The translations under genes were made by a program, and so were the position numbers. Below, piece after piece: positions 34,116 to 42,838 of a DNA stretch of 64,000 nt. The notes under the pieces were generated by a model. The model ran no database searches, was not told the origin of the DNA, and saw only the letters and a program-made list of their open reading frames with translations. Location of the stretch: NCBI GenBank assembly GCA_965655795.1, contig CBFHHY010000007.1, positions 1 to 64,000 on the forward strand. Reading direction: 5' to 3'. How positions within the stretch are numbered: the stretch's first letter is position 1; each line of letters starts with the position of its first letter. The DNA is from TMED14 sp002167805. Its GTDB lineage: Bacteria > Bacteroidota > Bacteroidia > Flavobacteriales > Schleiferiaceae.

Positions 34116-34898
34116 ATGAAAAACTATTTTTTTAAATATCTTTTATGCCTTGGAATTTCGATTTTAACAACTATACCGGCTCAGGCATGGGGCGCTAAAG
34201 GGCATAGAATAATTGGAGAAATTGCTCAAAGACATTTAAAACAAAATGTCTCCAAAAAAGTTTTAAAAATACTCAAGGACGAATCGCTTGCAATGTCATC
34301 CACTTGGATGGACTTTATAAGATCAGATGATTCTTTTGATCACATGTACCCATGGCACTATTGCACTATTCCTGACTCATCTTTTAGCTTCCAAGAAAAC
34401 TTAACTCCCAAAGAAGGTGATGTGGTCCAGACCCTAAAAAGATTAATAAAGGAATTAAAATCAAAAAAATTTAAAGACGGAGACGAGAGAATGGCAGTCC
34501 GAATGCTTGTGCATTTGATAGGCGATATCCATCAACCCCTGCATGTTGGGAATGGAAAAGACCGCGGTGGAAATGACTTTAAAGTAAATTGGTTTAACCA
34601 AGAAAGTAATCTTCACAAAATATGGGATTCTGAAATCATAAATTATCAAGACCTTTCCTACACAGAATACGCAGATTGGATAGATAAAGATATTTTCTGG
34701 GTGGAATCTTTAAATGATAAATCCATAATAAATTGGGCGCTAGAATCGAAAAAGATTCGAATTGATGGTTTATATCCTGATACCAACAATTTAAACCTGT
34801 CCTATGATTATAACTTTCAACATATTGAGACACTAAACAGTCAACTACTAAAAGCGGGTTTTCGACTAGCAATGGTTCTCAATGAGATATATGGCTAA
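34116..34898 (+). CDS. S1/P1-type zinc-dependent nuclease, secreted
   Basis: A 260-residue nuclease that degrades single-stranded nucleic acid and releases 5'-nucleotides. A signal peptide ends at AQA (24), leaving Trp25 as the new N-terminus, whose backbone binds the zinc cluster in this family. The remaining ligands are visible: WGAKGH (His30), DHMYPWHY, VHLIGDIHQPLHVG and GGNDFKVNW, then NLHKIWDSEII. It is probably periplasmic or secreted and scavenges phosphate/nucleosides. The Rrf2 gene follows after 9 nt and may be co-transcribed. Confidence 0.94.
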   Translation: MKNYFFKYLLCLGISILTTIPAQAWGAKGHRIIGEIAQRHLKQNVSKKVLKILKDESLAMSSTWMDFIRSDDSFDHMYPWHYCTIPDSSFSFQENLTPKEGDVVQTLKRLIKELKSKKFKDGDERMAVRMLVHLIGDIHQPLHVGNGKDRGGNDFKVNWFNQESNLHKIWDSEIINYQDLSYTEYADWIDKDIFWVESLNDKSIINWALESKKIRIDGLYPDTNNLNLSYDYNFQHIETLNSQLLKAGFRLAMVLNEIYG

Positions 34899-34907
34899 TT
34901 ATTTAAA

Positions 34908-35381
34908 ATGCTGAATCGAAAGACATATTATGGATTGCAAGCTTTGCTATTTTTAGCAAGAAATGTGGATTCTAGCTCCGTAGCAATAAATAGCATTGCA
35001 CAATCGTTAGAAATTTCCAGAAAATTTCTAGAAAAAATATTAGTAGAACTTGGCTCTGAGGGTTTAGTATCAAGTAAAAAAGGTCGCTCAGGAGGATATT
35101 TCATCTCAAAAGATCTGAATAATATTTCTCTTGCGGATATTGTCAGAATACTTGAAGGACCAATTGCACTTCTTCCCTGTGCATCCCATAGATTTTATGA
35201 ACCATGTAAGGAATGCGAATCTCCGGATAAATGCTCTTTACAAGACGCACTTGTAAACGTTCGAAACAGTACTGTTCATAGTTTAAAGTCAATAAAAATA
35301 TCAGATATTCTTTTAAACGAGGAAAAACTAAATCGGGGAATTCTTAAACCCCAAAGACCGATTCCTTTCAAAGAAAAATAG
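34908..35381 (+). CDS. Rrf2-family transcriptional regulator with a four-cysteine cluster
   Basis: A 157-residue winged-helix regulator. RKTYYGLQALLFLARN, NSIAQSLEISRKFLEKILVELGSEGLVSSKKGRSGGYFISKD is the DNA-binding part with the Rrf2 wing. Cys91, Cys100, Cys103 and Cys109 lie in the loop after the dimerisation helix start, where IscR/NsrR/RsrR hold an Fe-S cluster, so iron-sulfur or redox sensing is plausible. The next gene, 25 bp on, is a cysteine synthase/CBS-like enzyme, and a 10-bp palindrome overlaps that gene's promoter region. The context recalls CymR-type control of cysteine metabolism, but this is inference. Confidence 0.9.
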   Translation: MLNRKTYYGLQALLFLARNVDSSSVAINSIAQSLEISRKFLEKILVELGSEGLVSSKKGRSGGYFISKDLNNISLADIVRILEGPIALLPCASHRFYEPCKECESPDKCSLQDALVNVRNSTVHSLKSIKISDILLNEEKLNRGILKPQRPIPFKEK

Positions 35382-35396
35382 GAAAAACGCATCATA

Positions 35397-35406
35397 TCTT
35401 CGAAGA
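35397..35406. promoter_or_regulatory. 10-bp palindrome (TCTTCGAAGA), candidate Rrf2 operator
   Basis: A perfect palindrome that overlaps a near-match promoter box (TATCTTCG, 35395-35402) and ends at the base before the ATG of the cysteine synthase-like gene at 35407. A regulator bound here would block transcription and start. The neighbouring Rrf2 protein is the obvious candidate, untested. Confidence 0.35.
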
Positions 35407-36405
35407 ATGAAAAATAAAAATTCAAGCGCAAAAATATTTTCAAATATTCTTGAAACTATTGGAAATACGCCAATGATTGAATTGAATCAAATTGCAAAAG
35501 ATATCCCTGGACGTGTACTAGCTAAGGTTGAGTATTTTAATCCTGGTCATAGCACCAAAGATAGAATGGCTCTAAAGATGATAGAAGATGCAGAAAGTAA
35601 AGGATTAATCGGGCCAGGAGGAACAATCATTGAGTGCACCTCAGGAAACACAGGAATGGGTCTTGCTCTGGCAGCAATAATTAAAGGCTACAAATTGATT
35701 TGTACTCTTAGTGATAAGCAATCAAAAGAAAAAATCGATGTCTTAAAAGCACTAGGTGCAGAGATACATGTTTGCCCGACAAATGTATCTCCAGAGCATC
35801 CTGATTCATATTATTCTGTTGCTCAAAAGTTAAACCAAGAAATCCCGAATAGTTATTTCCCAAATCAATATGACAACCTCAGTAATAGACTAGCTCATTA
35901 TGAATCTACAGGTCCCGAAATTTGGGACCAAACTAATGGCAAAATAACCCATTTTGTTGTAGGTGTTGGAACGGGAGGAACAATATCTGGAGTTGCTAAG
36001 TTTTTAAAAGAAAAAAATCCCGATATTCAAGTTTGGGGCATTGATTCATACGGCTCTGTATTTAAAAAGTACCATGAGACCAGAGAGTTTGACTCTAACG
36101 AGATTTATAGCTACATCACGGAAGGCATTGGGGAGGATATAATTCCAAAAAATGTTGAGTTTGATTTAATTGATAAGTTTGAAAAAGTTACTGATAAAGA
36201 TGGTGCTCTTGCAGCCCGAGAGATAGCAAGAAAAGAAGGATTATTACTGGGATACAGTTGTGGTTCAGCATTTCAAGGTTTACGTCAACTGAAGCATTTA
36301 TTGCCTAAAAACGCTCTATCTGTTGTACTTTTCCATGATCATGGAAGTCGTTATATCAATAAAATTTATAACGATGACTGGATGAAAGAAAATAACTTTC
36401 TATAA
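35407..36405 (+). CDS. PLP-dependent cysteine synthase / cystathionine beta-synthase-like enzyme
   Basis: A 332-residue fold-type II PLP enzyme. TIGNTPMIELNQIA and EYFNPGHSTKDRMALKMIEDAE contain the PLP-binding Lys (in TKDR). ECTSGNTGMGLALAA is the substrate/carboxylate loop, VGVGTGGTISGVAKFL the phosphate cup, and EGLLLGYSCGSAFQG a C-terminal signature that, with length and VLFHDHGSRY, resembles cystathionine beta-synthases lacking the haem and CBS domains. It may make cysteine from O-acetylserine or cystathionine from serine plus homocysteine; sequence alone does not decide. It follows an Rrf2 regulator. Confidence 0.9.
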   Translation: MKNKNSSAKIFSNILETIGNTPMIELNQIAKDIPGRVLAKVEYFNPGHSTKDRMALKMIEDAESKGLIGPGGTIIECTSGNTGMGLALAAIIKGYKLICTLSDKQSKEKIDVLKALGAEIHVCPTNVSPEHPDSYYSVAQKLNQEIPNSYFPNQYDNLSNRLAHYESTGPEIWDQTNGKITHFVVGVGTGGTISGVAKFLKEKNPDIQVWGIDSYGSVFKKYHETREFDSNEIYSYITEGIGEDIIPKNVEFDLIDKFEKVTDKDGALAAREIARKEGLLLGYSCGSAFQGLRQLKHLLPKNALSVVLFHDHGSRYINKIYNDDWMKENNFL

Positions 36406-36466
36406 AAAGCTTGGCTCTAAAGGTTTAATTCTTTTTCCTAGCCCTTTTTAATCCACTAATTAGTAT

Positions 36467-36474
36467 TACATTTG
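36467..36474 (+). promoter_or_regulatory. -7 promoter box (TACATTTG) for rpsP-rimM
   Basis: Exact TAnnTTTG match. The transcript would start near 36479, giving a leader of about 44 nt that contains a small GC hairpin, GGGT-TTAGG-ACCC (36492-36504). Ribosomal-protein leaders are often regulatory, but this hairpin is short and not assigned to a known leader. Confidence 0.6.
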
Positions 36475-36522
36475 CGCCTCAATAATTAACCGGGTTTAGG
36501 ACCCTTTTAAAATAATTAAGCA

Positions 36523-37278
36523 ATGGCAACACGTATCCGCCTCCAAAGACACGGTCGAAAAGGAAGACCAATTTTCACAATTGTAGTAGCAGATTCCAGA
36601 TCAAAAAGAGATGGAAAGAACATCGAAAACCTGGGTCAATATAATCCGAATACTAACCCGGCAACAATTACATTAAACTTTGATCGAACCTTGGAATGGA
36701 TCATGAAAGGGGCGATTCCCTCTGATACGGCCAGAGCAATATTGAAATATAAAGGTGTAATGATGAAAAAGCACCTATTAAAAGGTGTTTTAAAAGGAGC
36801 GCTTACTGAAGAACAAGCGGAAGAAAGATTTGAGAAATGGATGACGGATAAAGCTGCAAGAATCGACAAAAATATCGATTCTATTAATTCTTCTGAAAGT
36901 AAGAAAAGATCTGAGATACTTAAAGCTGAATCTATTGTCAAGGAAAAACGTGCGGCTCAAATTTTAGCAAAAAACACACCTTCTCCTGAGGTATCAGATG
37001 AAGAAAATGCTCCAGTTGATCAAACTCAAGAGGCAGCTGCAGAAACAAAAGTTGAAGAGGCTACTCCAGAAGCGAGTACTGAAGAGACTGCTCCAGAAGC
37101 AAGTGCTGAAGAGGCTACTCCAGAAGCGAGTACTGAAGAGTCTACTCCAGAAGCAAGTGCTGAAGAGGCTACTCCAGAAGCAAGTGCTGAAGAGGCCACT
37201 CCAGAAGCAAGTGCTGAAGAGGCTACTCCAGAAGCAAGTGCTGAAGAGGCTACTCCAGAAGCAAGCTCTGAAGAATAG
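36523..37278 (+). CDS. rpsP: 30S ribosomal protein S16 with long repetitive acidic C-terminal tail
   Basis: Residues 1-80 are ordinary S16: MATRIRLQRHGRKGRPIFTIVVAD, NLGQYNPN, and ERTLEWIMKGAIPSDTARAIL-like helix. S16 stabilises the 16S rRNA 5' domain. Bacterial S16 is usually about 80-100 residues, whereas this one has 251. A lysine/glutamate-rich helix-like region (about 85-150) leads to a tail made of eight 9-residue units (EEATPEASA and variants) from residue 178 to 249. Bacteroidota S16 proteins often carry C-terminal extensions, but the near-perfect repeats look recently expanded. rimM follows after 11 nt. Confidence 0.95.
   Translation: MATRIRLQRHGRKGRPIFTIVVADSRSKRDGKNIENLGQYNPNTNPATITLNFDRTLEWIMKGAIPSDTARAILKYKGVMMKKHLLKGVLKGALTEEQAEERFEKWMTDKAARIDKNIDSINSSESKKRSEILKAESIVKEKRAAQILAKNTPSPEVSDEENAPVDQTQEAAAETKVEEATPEASTEETAPEASAEEATPEASTEESTPEASAEEATPEASAEEATPEASAEEATPEASAEEATPEASSEE
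37054..37269 (+). repeat. Tandem repeat, eight 27-bp units inside rpsP
   Basis: Eight direct units of 27 bp (gaagaggctactccagaagc plus gagtact or aagtgct) run without gaps and in frame. Units 5 and 7 are identical, and unit 6 differs from them by a single base. It encodes the acidic tail. The repeat also creates spurious open frames on both strands. It is not a CRISPR array because there are no spacers. Confidence 0.95.
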
Positions 37279-37289
37279 TAAGCTCAATT

Positions 37290-37811
37290 ATGGAGGGCTA
37301 CTTCCAATTAGGCTATATCAAGAAAAAACATGGTTTTAAAGGAGCGGTAGTTCTTTTTTTAGACACTGACAATCCCTCCTATTATGAATCGATTAATGTC
37401 TTATTCGTTAATGATTCTGATACCACCGTACTTCCATATTTCATTTCCTCCTGCAAGAAATTAAAATCAAACGAGTGGATTTTAAACTTGGAAGACGTTT
37501 CCTCAGAAGAACAGTCTTCACAGCTTATTGGAAAAGCAGTTTTTTTGCCAGAAAATATGCTTCCAACGTTAAGCTCTGAACAATTTTATTATCATGAAAT
37601 TATTGGATACAAAGCAATAGATTCCGCTTTTTCAGAAGAAATGATAGTGTTAGATATCATTGACAGACCACTTCAACCCCTGATTCGCTTAAAAAATATT
37701 AAAACAGAAAAAACTTCACTAATTCCTCTAGTCGATCATTTTATAAAAAACATCGATAAAAAAAGTCGAGTAATAGAGCTATGTGCTCATCCAGACTTAT
37801 ATACAATCTAA
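37290..37811 (+). CDS. rimM: Ribosome maturation factor RimM
   Basis: A 173-residue 30S assembly factor that binds S19 and aids 16S rRNA maturation. FQLGYIKKKHGFKGAVVLFLDTDNP is the N-terminal RimM barrel start, and the C-terminal PRC-barrel has FYYHEIIGYKAID, VLDIIDRPLQPLIRLK and LIPLVDHFIKNID. The rpsP-rimM order is conserved, though trmD does not follow here. It overlaps the convergent saccharopine dehydrogenase-like gene by 4 bp. Confidence 0.94.
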   Translation: MEGYFQLGYIKKKHGFKGAVVLFLDTDNPSYYESINVLFVNDSDTTVLPYFISSCKKLKSNEWILNLEDVSSEEQSSQLIGKAVFLPENMLPTLSSEQFYYHEIIGYKAIDSAFSEEMIVLDIIDRPLQPLIRLKNIKTEKTSLIPLVDHFIKNIDKKSRVIELCAHPDLYTI

Positions 37812-39151
37812 CTGTCTTCTTCTGAGATTCTCTCATCAAAACGTACACCCCACTTTGATAATTCGGATAATATCGGAGAATAAACCTCTTTATCCATTGG
37901 GAGCAAAACACCTCTAGATTTAATTTGATTTAAGGCTACTAAGCGGGTCGCAATACCCACAGGAAGACCTACAGTGAAAGCCATTGCTGTATTTTGAGAA
38001 TTTTTACCTTTTACAACCATTGAAGACTCTAAGCGATATTTTACATTTTCCTTTAGATAAAAAACTCTATGCCACATTATTAACATATCAATATCATTCT
38101 TACCCATTGTCCATTTTTTCTCCAAAATATGTTGAAGTATTTGAGCTGGGGTACCCTTATCCAAACCTACTTTTTCATCGCTGAACATATTTATATCATC
38201 GAGCATATTCATAATGACTGAATCTTGAGGTATTTGCAGGTAATGCATTAATTTTAGCTCGACACTATCTGTGGGGTGGTATGCTAGAAAATTATTTATA
38301 AAGCTTTTATGGGTCATATTGGAAACATCATCCATTAAATATGAATCATCAGTAGCTCCAATTTTTACGAAAACATCCCAAGCACGACAAAACCCAGGGC
38401 GCCGAAGTGTGCCTCGATACATCGTAGGAATACCCTGTAAACCGTATTCCTTTATGTACTTAAGCGAATCTCTATTCGCGTAGCCTTCAAAACGTCCATA
38501 TCCTGGCACCTCAATAAATTCCGTTCTTCGAAACAACCGGTTATATGGGATGAACTTATACAAACCCTCTTGGATAAATTTCACCGCTGATCCTGCACCT
38601 GCGAGAACTACATTTCTTGGGTTCCACGTAAATTTATAATTCCAAATCGTTTTCGCACTTTCTGGTGCCAAAATTCCTCCTGTAAAACTCTCATAGGATA
38701 AAATTTTACTCCCCTCGCTTTTCAAACGCTCTATAATCTCCATCGTTGACATATGGTCAATACCGGGGTCAACTCCGCACTCATTTAAAAAAATTAAATC
38801 TTTTTCTTTTGCCTGATCGTTTAAAGCTTTCATCTCTGGACTCGCATATGAGGCAGTAACCATATGCTTATTATTCTTTAAACATTCATGAGCAACAACA
38901 GGATGCATGAATGCCGGTAACATACTTACTATAATGTCTCCCTCACATATCCACTTTTTAAGCGTTTCTTGATTCTTTAGGTCGTCATAAACACCCTTAA
39001 CATTATCAAAAGGATTACACTTTTCATGAATTGATTTTTTATCCATATCAATAACAGTAATACTCCATTTAAGGTTATCGGCATGTGTGGCTAGATATTC
39101 GATGAGAGAAGAAGTACTTCGTCCGGCACCGAGAATAATAATTGATATCAC
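37808..39151 (-). CDS. Saccharopine dehydrogenase (L-glutamate-forming)-like protein
   Basis: A 447-residue NAD(P)-dependent dehydrogenase. ISIIILGAGRSTSSLIEYLA is the N-terminal nucleotide fold, followed by VSMLPAFMHPVVAHECLKNNKHMVTASYAS, FLNECGVDPGIDHMST and SYESFTGGILAPESAKTIWNYKFTWNPRNVVLAG, characteristic of the LYS9-type (glutamate-forming) saccharopine dehydrogenase. A role in lysine degradation, by the saccharopine pathway, is likely. The start is GTG at 39151, required for the ISIIILGAG strand. It diverges from pckA with an 87-bp gap. Confidence 0.9.
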   Translation of the reverse strand: MISIIILGAGRSTSSLIEYLATHADNLKWSITVIDMDKKSIHEKCNPFDNVKGVYDDLKNQETLKKWICEGDIIVSMLPAFMHPVVAHECLKNNKHMVTASYASPEMKALNDQAKEKDLIFLNECGVDPGIDHMSTMEIIERLKSEGSKILSYESFTGGILAPESAKTIWNYKFTWNPRNVVLAGAGSAVKFIQEGLYKFIPYNRLFRRTEFIEVPGYGRFEGYANRDSLKYIKEYGLQGIPTMYRGTLRRPGFCRAWDVFVKIGATDDSYLMDDVSNMTHKSFINNFLAYHPTDSVELKLMHYLQIPQDSVIMNMLDDINMFSDEKVGLDKGTPAQILQHILEKKWTMGKNDIDMLIMWHRVFYLKENVKYRLESSMVVKGKNSQNTAMAFTVGLPVGIATRLVALNQIKSRGVLLPMDKEVYSPILSELSKWGVRFDERISEEDS

Positions 39152-39238
39152 TTTAAAACTGTTGAAAACTAAAAAAATAAACGGTTAATCTATGACACTA
39201 AGGTATTTTAAATTTGTTATAACCTTTGATAAATTCTT

Positions 39239-40849
39239 ATGACTGAATCATTAATTAAGACCATGACTATTAAATCATGGCTTTCTAATCTCAACTTCAC
39301 TTTACCAGATTTTTCCTATCAATCTGATCGTCAATTTCTTACGAATGAAACCATTAGATTGAATCGTGGAAAATTGACTGCTAATGATGTTCTTTGCATA
39401 AATACTGGAAACTTTACGGGACGTTCCCCTGAAGACAGATTCATTGTTAAGGATACTAAAACTTCTGATAAAGTTTGGTGGGGTAATATTAATAAACCCT
39501 ATGATAATCAAGACTTTAAAAATCTCAAAAAGAAATTAATTAAATATTTTGATGACAAACATTTCTATATCCGTGATGCTATCGCAGGTTCTGACCCAAG
39601 ACATCAACTTGGACTTCGAATTATAAATGAATTCCCTGAACATAATCTATTTGCCATGAATATGTTCATAGATCTTCAAAAGGCAGGACATAACCTGAAT
39701 TCCTTTGAGCCCGACTGGATGATTCTCCACGCTCCGAATTTCAAGGCAAACCCATCAGTTGACAATACCAGAGCGGAAAATTTTGCAATCATTTGCTTTT
39801 CGGACAAAACCATTATTATTGGTGGAACCGGATATACTGGAGAAATAAAAAAAGGTGTTTTCTCTGTATTAAATTTTATTTTGCCTACAGAACAAAACAC
39901 TTTACCAATGCACTGTTCTGCAAATATTGGAAAAGATGGAGATACGACTCTGTTTTTTGGACTTTCAGGGACGGGTAAAACTACTCTAAGTGCCGATCCT
40001 TCAAGAAATCTTATCGGAGATGACGAGCATGGTTGGACAAATGACGGAAGTGTTTTTAATTTTGAAGGGGGATGCTATGCAAAAGTGATTAATCTTTCTG
40101 AAGATCATGAACCTGACATATACCGAGCAATAAGACCAGGAGCACTACTAGAAAATGTGATTTTGGACACAAAAATGAATCCTGAATATGAAAATTCTAT
40201 TATAACAAGTAACACCCGAGTATCATATCCATTAAACCATATAGAGAATCTTGCCTCGAAACTTGGAAACTCTCCCAAAAATATATTCTTTCTAACCTGC
40301 GACGCATACGGTGTATTGCCCCCAATTTCAAAACTAGACCCAAATCAAGCAGCATATCATTTTATTTCAGGATATACAGCAAAAGTTGCAGGAACTGAGG
40401 TAGGGATAAATGAACCAAAAGCTGTTTTTTCAGCTTGTTTTGGAGCTCCTTTTATGCCTCTTCACCCAGCTAAATATGGTGAGCAACTAAAATCAAAAAT
40501 GAGAAATAATAAAATTAACGTTTGGTTAATCAACACCGGTTGGATTGGTGGTTCATACGGAATAGGCTCAAGGATATCTTTGAGTTACACGAGGAAAATG
40601 ATCAATGAAGCTTTAACCGCATCTTTCAAGGATTTGGATTTTATTAAAGACAAAATATTTGGTCTTAACCGTTTGAAGCATATTGAGGGAATCCCAAAAG
40701 AAGTCTTGGATCCAAGAAAATCTTGGAGAGATGCAAACGAATTTGATGAAGCTGCAAAGAAATTAGCACTTAAGTTTCAAAATAACTTCAAACAGTTTCA
40801 ATCAGAATCATCACCTGAAACTATTTTAGGTGGACCATCTTTTTACTAA
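39239..40849 (+). CDS. pckA: Phosphoenolpyruvate carboxykinase (ATP)
   Basis: A 536-residue gluconeogenic enzyme that converts oxaloacetate and ATP to PEP. It shows NTGNFTGRSPEDRFIV, the kinase-1a/Walker A loop GLSGTGKTTLSADP near 241-254, the metal-binding IGDDEHGW, EGGCYAKVINL, and NTGWIGGSYGIGSRI. Length is typical. The upstream gap has an imperfect -7 box (TAACCTTTG, one base too long between TA and TTTG) just before the start. This points to growth on amino acids and acids, in keeping with the catabolic genes nearby. Confidence 0.97.
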   Translation: MTESLIKTMTIKSWLSNLNFTLPDFSYQSDRQFLTNETIRLNRGKLTANDVLCINTGNFTGRSPEDRFIVKDTKTSDKVWWGNINKPYDNQDFKNLKKKLIKYFDDKHFYIRDAIAGSDPRHQLGLRIINEFPEHNLFAMNMFIDLQKAGHNLNSFEPDWMILHAPNFKANPSVDNTRAENFAIICFSDKTIIIGGTGYTGEIKKGVFSVLNFILPTEQNTLPMHCSANIGKDGDTTLFFGLSGTGKTTLSADPSRNLIGDDEHGWTNDGSVFNFEGGCYAKVINLSEDHEPDIYRAIRPGALLENVILDTKMNPEYENSIITSNTRVSYPLNHIENLASKLGNSPKNIFFLTCDAYGVLPPISKLDPNQAAYHFISGYTAKVAGTEVGINEPKAVFSACFGAPFMPLHPAKYGEQLKSKMRNNKINVWLINTGWIGGSYGIGSRISLSYTRKMINEALTASFKDLDFIKDKIFGLNRLKHIEGIPKEVLDPRKSWRDANEFDEAAKKLALKFQNNFKQFQSESSPETILGGPSFY

Positions 40850-40852
40850 ACT

Positions 40853-42199
40853 CTAAAGTAAATCGTTAGCCAAATTCGCAAGACCTGAACGCTCACCTTT
40901 CTCAAGGGTCACATGTGCATATATTGATTGGCCACGAAGCCTGTCTACGATATAAGAGAGACCATTTGATTGCTCATCTAAATAAGGAGTGTCTATTTGA
41001 TGTACATCTCCTGTGAAGATAAATTTAGAATTCTCACCAGCCCTGGTGATTATGGTTTTTATTTCGTGAGGTGTTAAATTCTGTGCTTCATCCACAATAA
41101 AAATAACATTTGACAGGGATCGACCTCTGATATAGGCTAAAGGGGTAACAAGAATCTTTTCATTAGCAACCATTTCCTCAATTTGTTTATAGTTTCTATC
41201 TCTTTCTCCAAATTGATTTTTAATAAACTTTAGATTGTCCCACAAGGGCTGCATATATGGATTAATCTTCTGTTCTGCATCTCCAGGCAAAAAGCCTATA
41301 TCCCTGTTCGAAAGGGGTACTATAGGTCTTGCTAAATATATCTGCTTGAAATCGCGACGCTGCTCTAGAGAGCCTGCTAGGGCCAATAGTGTTTTACCTG
41401 TTCCTGCAACACCAGTTAAAGTGACAAGACGAATTGAGGGGTTCATTATAGCATGAAGAGCAAATGCTTGTTCAGAATTTCTGGGCTGAATACCATAATA
41501 GTTGGACTTTTCTACCAACTCCATATTATTTGAACCGCCATTAAAAAAAGCTAATGCTGATTTTTTTGAAGATTTAAGGATATAAAAAAGGTTAGATTCG
41601 AGTTTTAGGTTGGAAATTTTCTTCGAATTAAAATTTAAATTCTTCTGCTCGAACAAAACTTGAAGATCCTTTTCAGAAAATTTAGAGTGTTCAGAGCGAC
41701 CGGAGAATCTATTATTTGACTCTTTTACTCTTCCTGTTAAATAATCTTCAGCATGAATATCTAAACCCTTTGCTTTCAGTCTCAAATTAATATCTTTTGT
41801 GACTAATATTACAGGTCTATCGGGCTGCTTTTCTTGTAAAAAAAGAGCAGCATTTAAGATACTGTGATCTTTTTTCCCCTTACCATAAATCTCAGTAGCA
41901 TCAACATTTAGACCCGGAGTTGCCATGATAACTCGAAACTTTCCTCTTTTTTCACCATTGAGGCTAATCCAGTCTGTTAATTTCTTTTTTTGAGCTTTTT
42001 TATCCAAAAGGCGAATAAATTCTCTCGCTTCAAAGTTTTTAATATCACTTCCCTTCTTGAACTCATCTAACTCTTCTAGAACTGGGATTGGAATAGCCAC
42101 ATCATGCTCTTCAAAATTCATTATCGCATTATGATCATAGAGAATTACCGAGGTGTCAAGAACAAATATTTTTCGTATCATCTTCAAGTTTGAAATCAT
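40853..42199 (-). CDS. PIN-domain PhoH-family ATPase
   Basis: A 448-residue two-domain protein. The N-terminal PIN nuclease-like domain (about 8-150) has KIFVLDTSVILYDHNAI, VLEELDEF and VTKDINLRLKAKGLDIHAEDYLTG, with conserved acidic residues. The PhoH P-loop domain follows with TGVAGTGKTLLALAG (about 262-276), ARPIVPLSNRDIGFLPG, FIVDEAQNLTPHEIKTIITR and TGDVHQID. This PIN-PhoH fusion (YlaK-type) is widespread and thought to act on RNA, but its exact substrate is not settled. ATG at 42181, giving MIRKIFVLD, is an equally possible start. Confidence 0.93.
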   Translation of the reverse strand: MISNLKMIRKIFVLDTSVILYDHNAIMNFEEHDVAIPIPVLEELDEFKKGSDIKNFEAREFIRLLDKKAQKKKLTDWISLNGEKRGKFRVIMATPGLNVDATEIYGKGKKDHSILNAALFLQEKQPDRPVILVTKDINLRLKAKGLDIHAEDYLTGRVKESNNRFSGRSEHSKFSEKDLQVLFEQKNLNFNSKKISNLKLESNLFYILKSSKKSALAFFNGGSNNMELVEKSNYYGIQPRNSEQAFALHAIMNPSIRLVTLTGVAGTGKTLLALAGSLEQRRDFKQIYLARPIVPLSNRDIGFLPGDAEQKINPYMQPLWDNLKFIKNQFGERDRNYKQIEEMVANEKILVTPLAYIRGRSLSNVIFIVDEAQNLTPHEIKTIITRAGENSKFIFTGDVHQIDTPYLDEQSNGLSYIVDRLRGQSIYAHVTLEKGERSGLANLANDLL

Positions 42200-42305
42200 T
42201 TGAATTCCTTACATAATATTTCATGAAATTATAGTATTAATGTTATCCTTTTATTATGATACAAATATGTTTTTAACATCTATGAGATTGTAACAAAACG
42301 CGAAG

Positions 42306-42313
42306 TAATTTTG
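42306..42313 (+). promoter_or_regulatory. -7 promoter box (TAATTTTG) for the small membrane protein
   Basis: Exact TAnnTTTG match ending 3 nt before ATG 42317. It includes the TTG at 42311 that would otherwise extend the frame by two codons. Confidence 0.55.
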
Positions 42314-42316
42314 AAT

Positions 42317-42832
42317 ATGATAAAAAAGTACTTAAGACTAGCTATCGCAGCACTAATTCTAGGAGTAGCCATTTTTCAGTTTACTGAATCTGAAATCGGA
42401 AATGGAATATTTCTAATACTTCTAATGATTTTTCCAATACTTTTCCATTTTAGAAATGAAAGGATTCTCATGGCCCTATGGCAAATAAGAAAGCAAGACT
42501 TTGAAAAAGCAGGCAAACACTTAGACAAAATTAAATACCCTGAAAGCACACTTATAACGGGTCAACTTGCTTATTACTATTTTCTCAGAGGCCTTATGCA
42601 TTCACAGACAAACCTGGCAAAGAGTGAATCTTGGATGAAAAAAGCCCTCTCAACAGGCCTGAGAATGAAACAAGATAGAGCTCTTGCCAAAATGCAACTG
42701 TCAGCCATGGCCATGACCAAAAGAAAACGTAAAGAGGCGCAAGCTCTTCTTACAGAAGCTAAAAAGCTTGATGATAAAGGATTACTAAGGGATCAAATAA
42801 AAATGTTACAGCAACAAATGAAAAGAATTTAA
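42317..42832 (+). CDS. Small membrane protein with TPR-like helical tail, unknown function
   Basis: A 171-residue protein starting MIKKYLRLAI. Two hydrophobic segments (about 8-24 and 30-48) form a membrane hairpin. The remaining 120 residues are helical and basic with TPR-like spacing: ALWQIRKQDFEKAGKHLDKI, LITGQLAYYYFLRGLMHSQTNLAKSESWMKKALSTGL and KRKEAQALLTEAKKLDDKGL. It is probably a cytoplasm-facing scaffold on the inner membrane. A TTG at 42311 is in frame but lies in the promoter box. It converges on yajC (6 bp between stops). No specific role is recognised. Confidence 0.8.
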   Translation: MIKKYLRLAIAALILGVAIFQFTESEIGNGIFLILLMIFPILFHFRNERILMALWQIRKQDFEKAGKHLDKIKYPESTLITGQLAYYYFLRGLMHSQTNLAKSESWMKKALSTGLRMKQDRALAKMQLSAMAMTKRKRKEAQALLTEAKKLDDKGLLRDQIKMLQQQMKRI

Positions 42833-42838
42833 AAATTC

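Noticed and set aside
37054..37269. Possible CRISPR array
   Set aside because: The repeats are contiguous, in frame and without spacers; they encode the S16 tail.
36994..37339. Long open frames in other frames and on the minus strand across the rpsP tail
   Set aside because: They are low-complexity translations (repeating Leu-Gln-Lys or Phe-Trp-Ser) produced by the 27-bp repeat inside rpsP, which is the conserved frame.
40853..42199. PIN domain of the PhoH-family protein as a toxin of a toxin-antitoxin pair
   Set aside because: It is fused to a PhoH ATPase, a common fixed architecture, and there is no antitoxin gene beside it.
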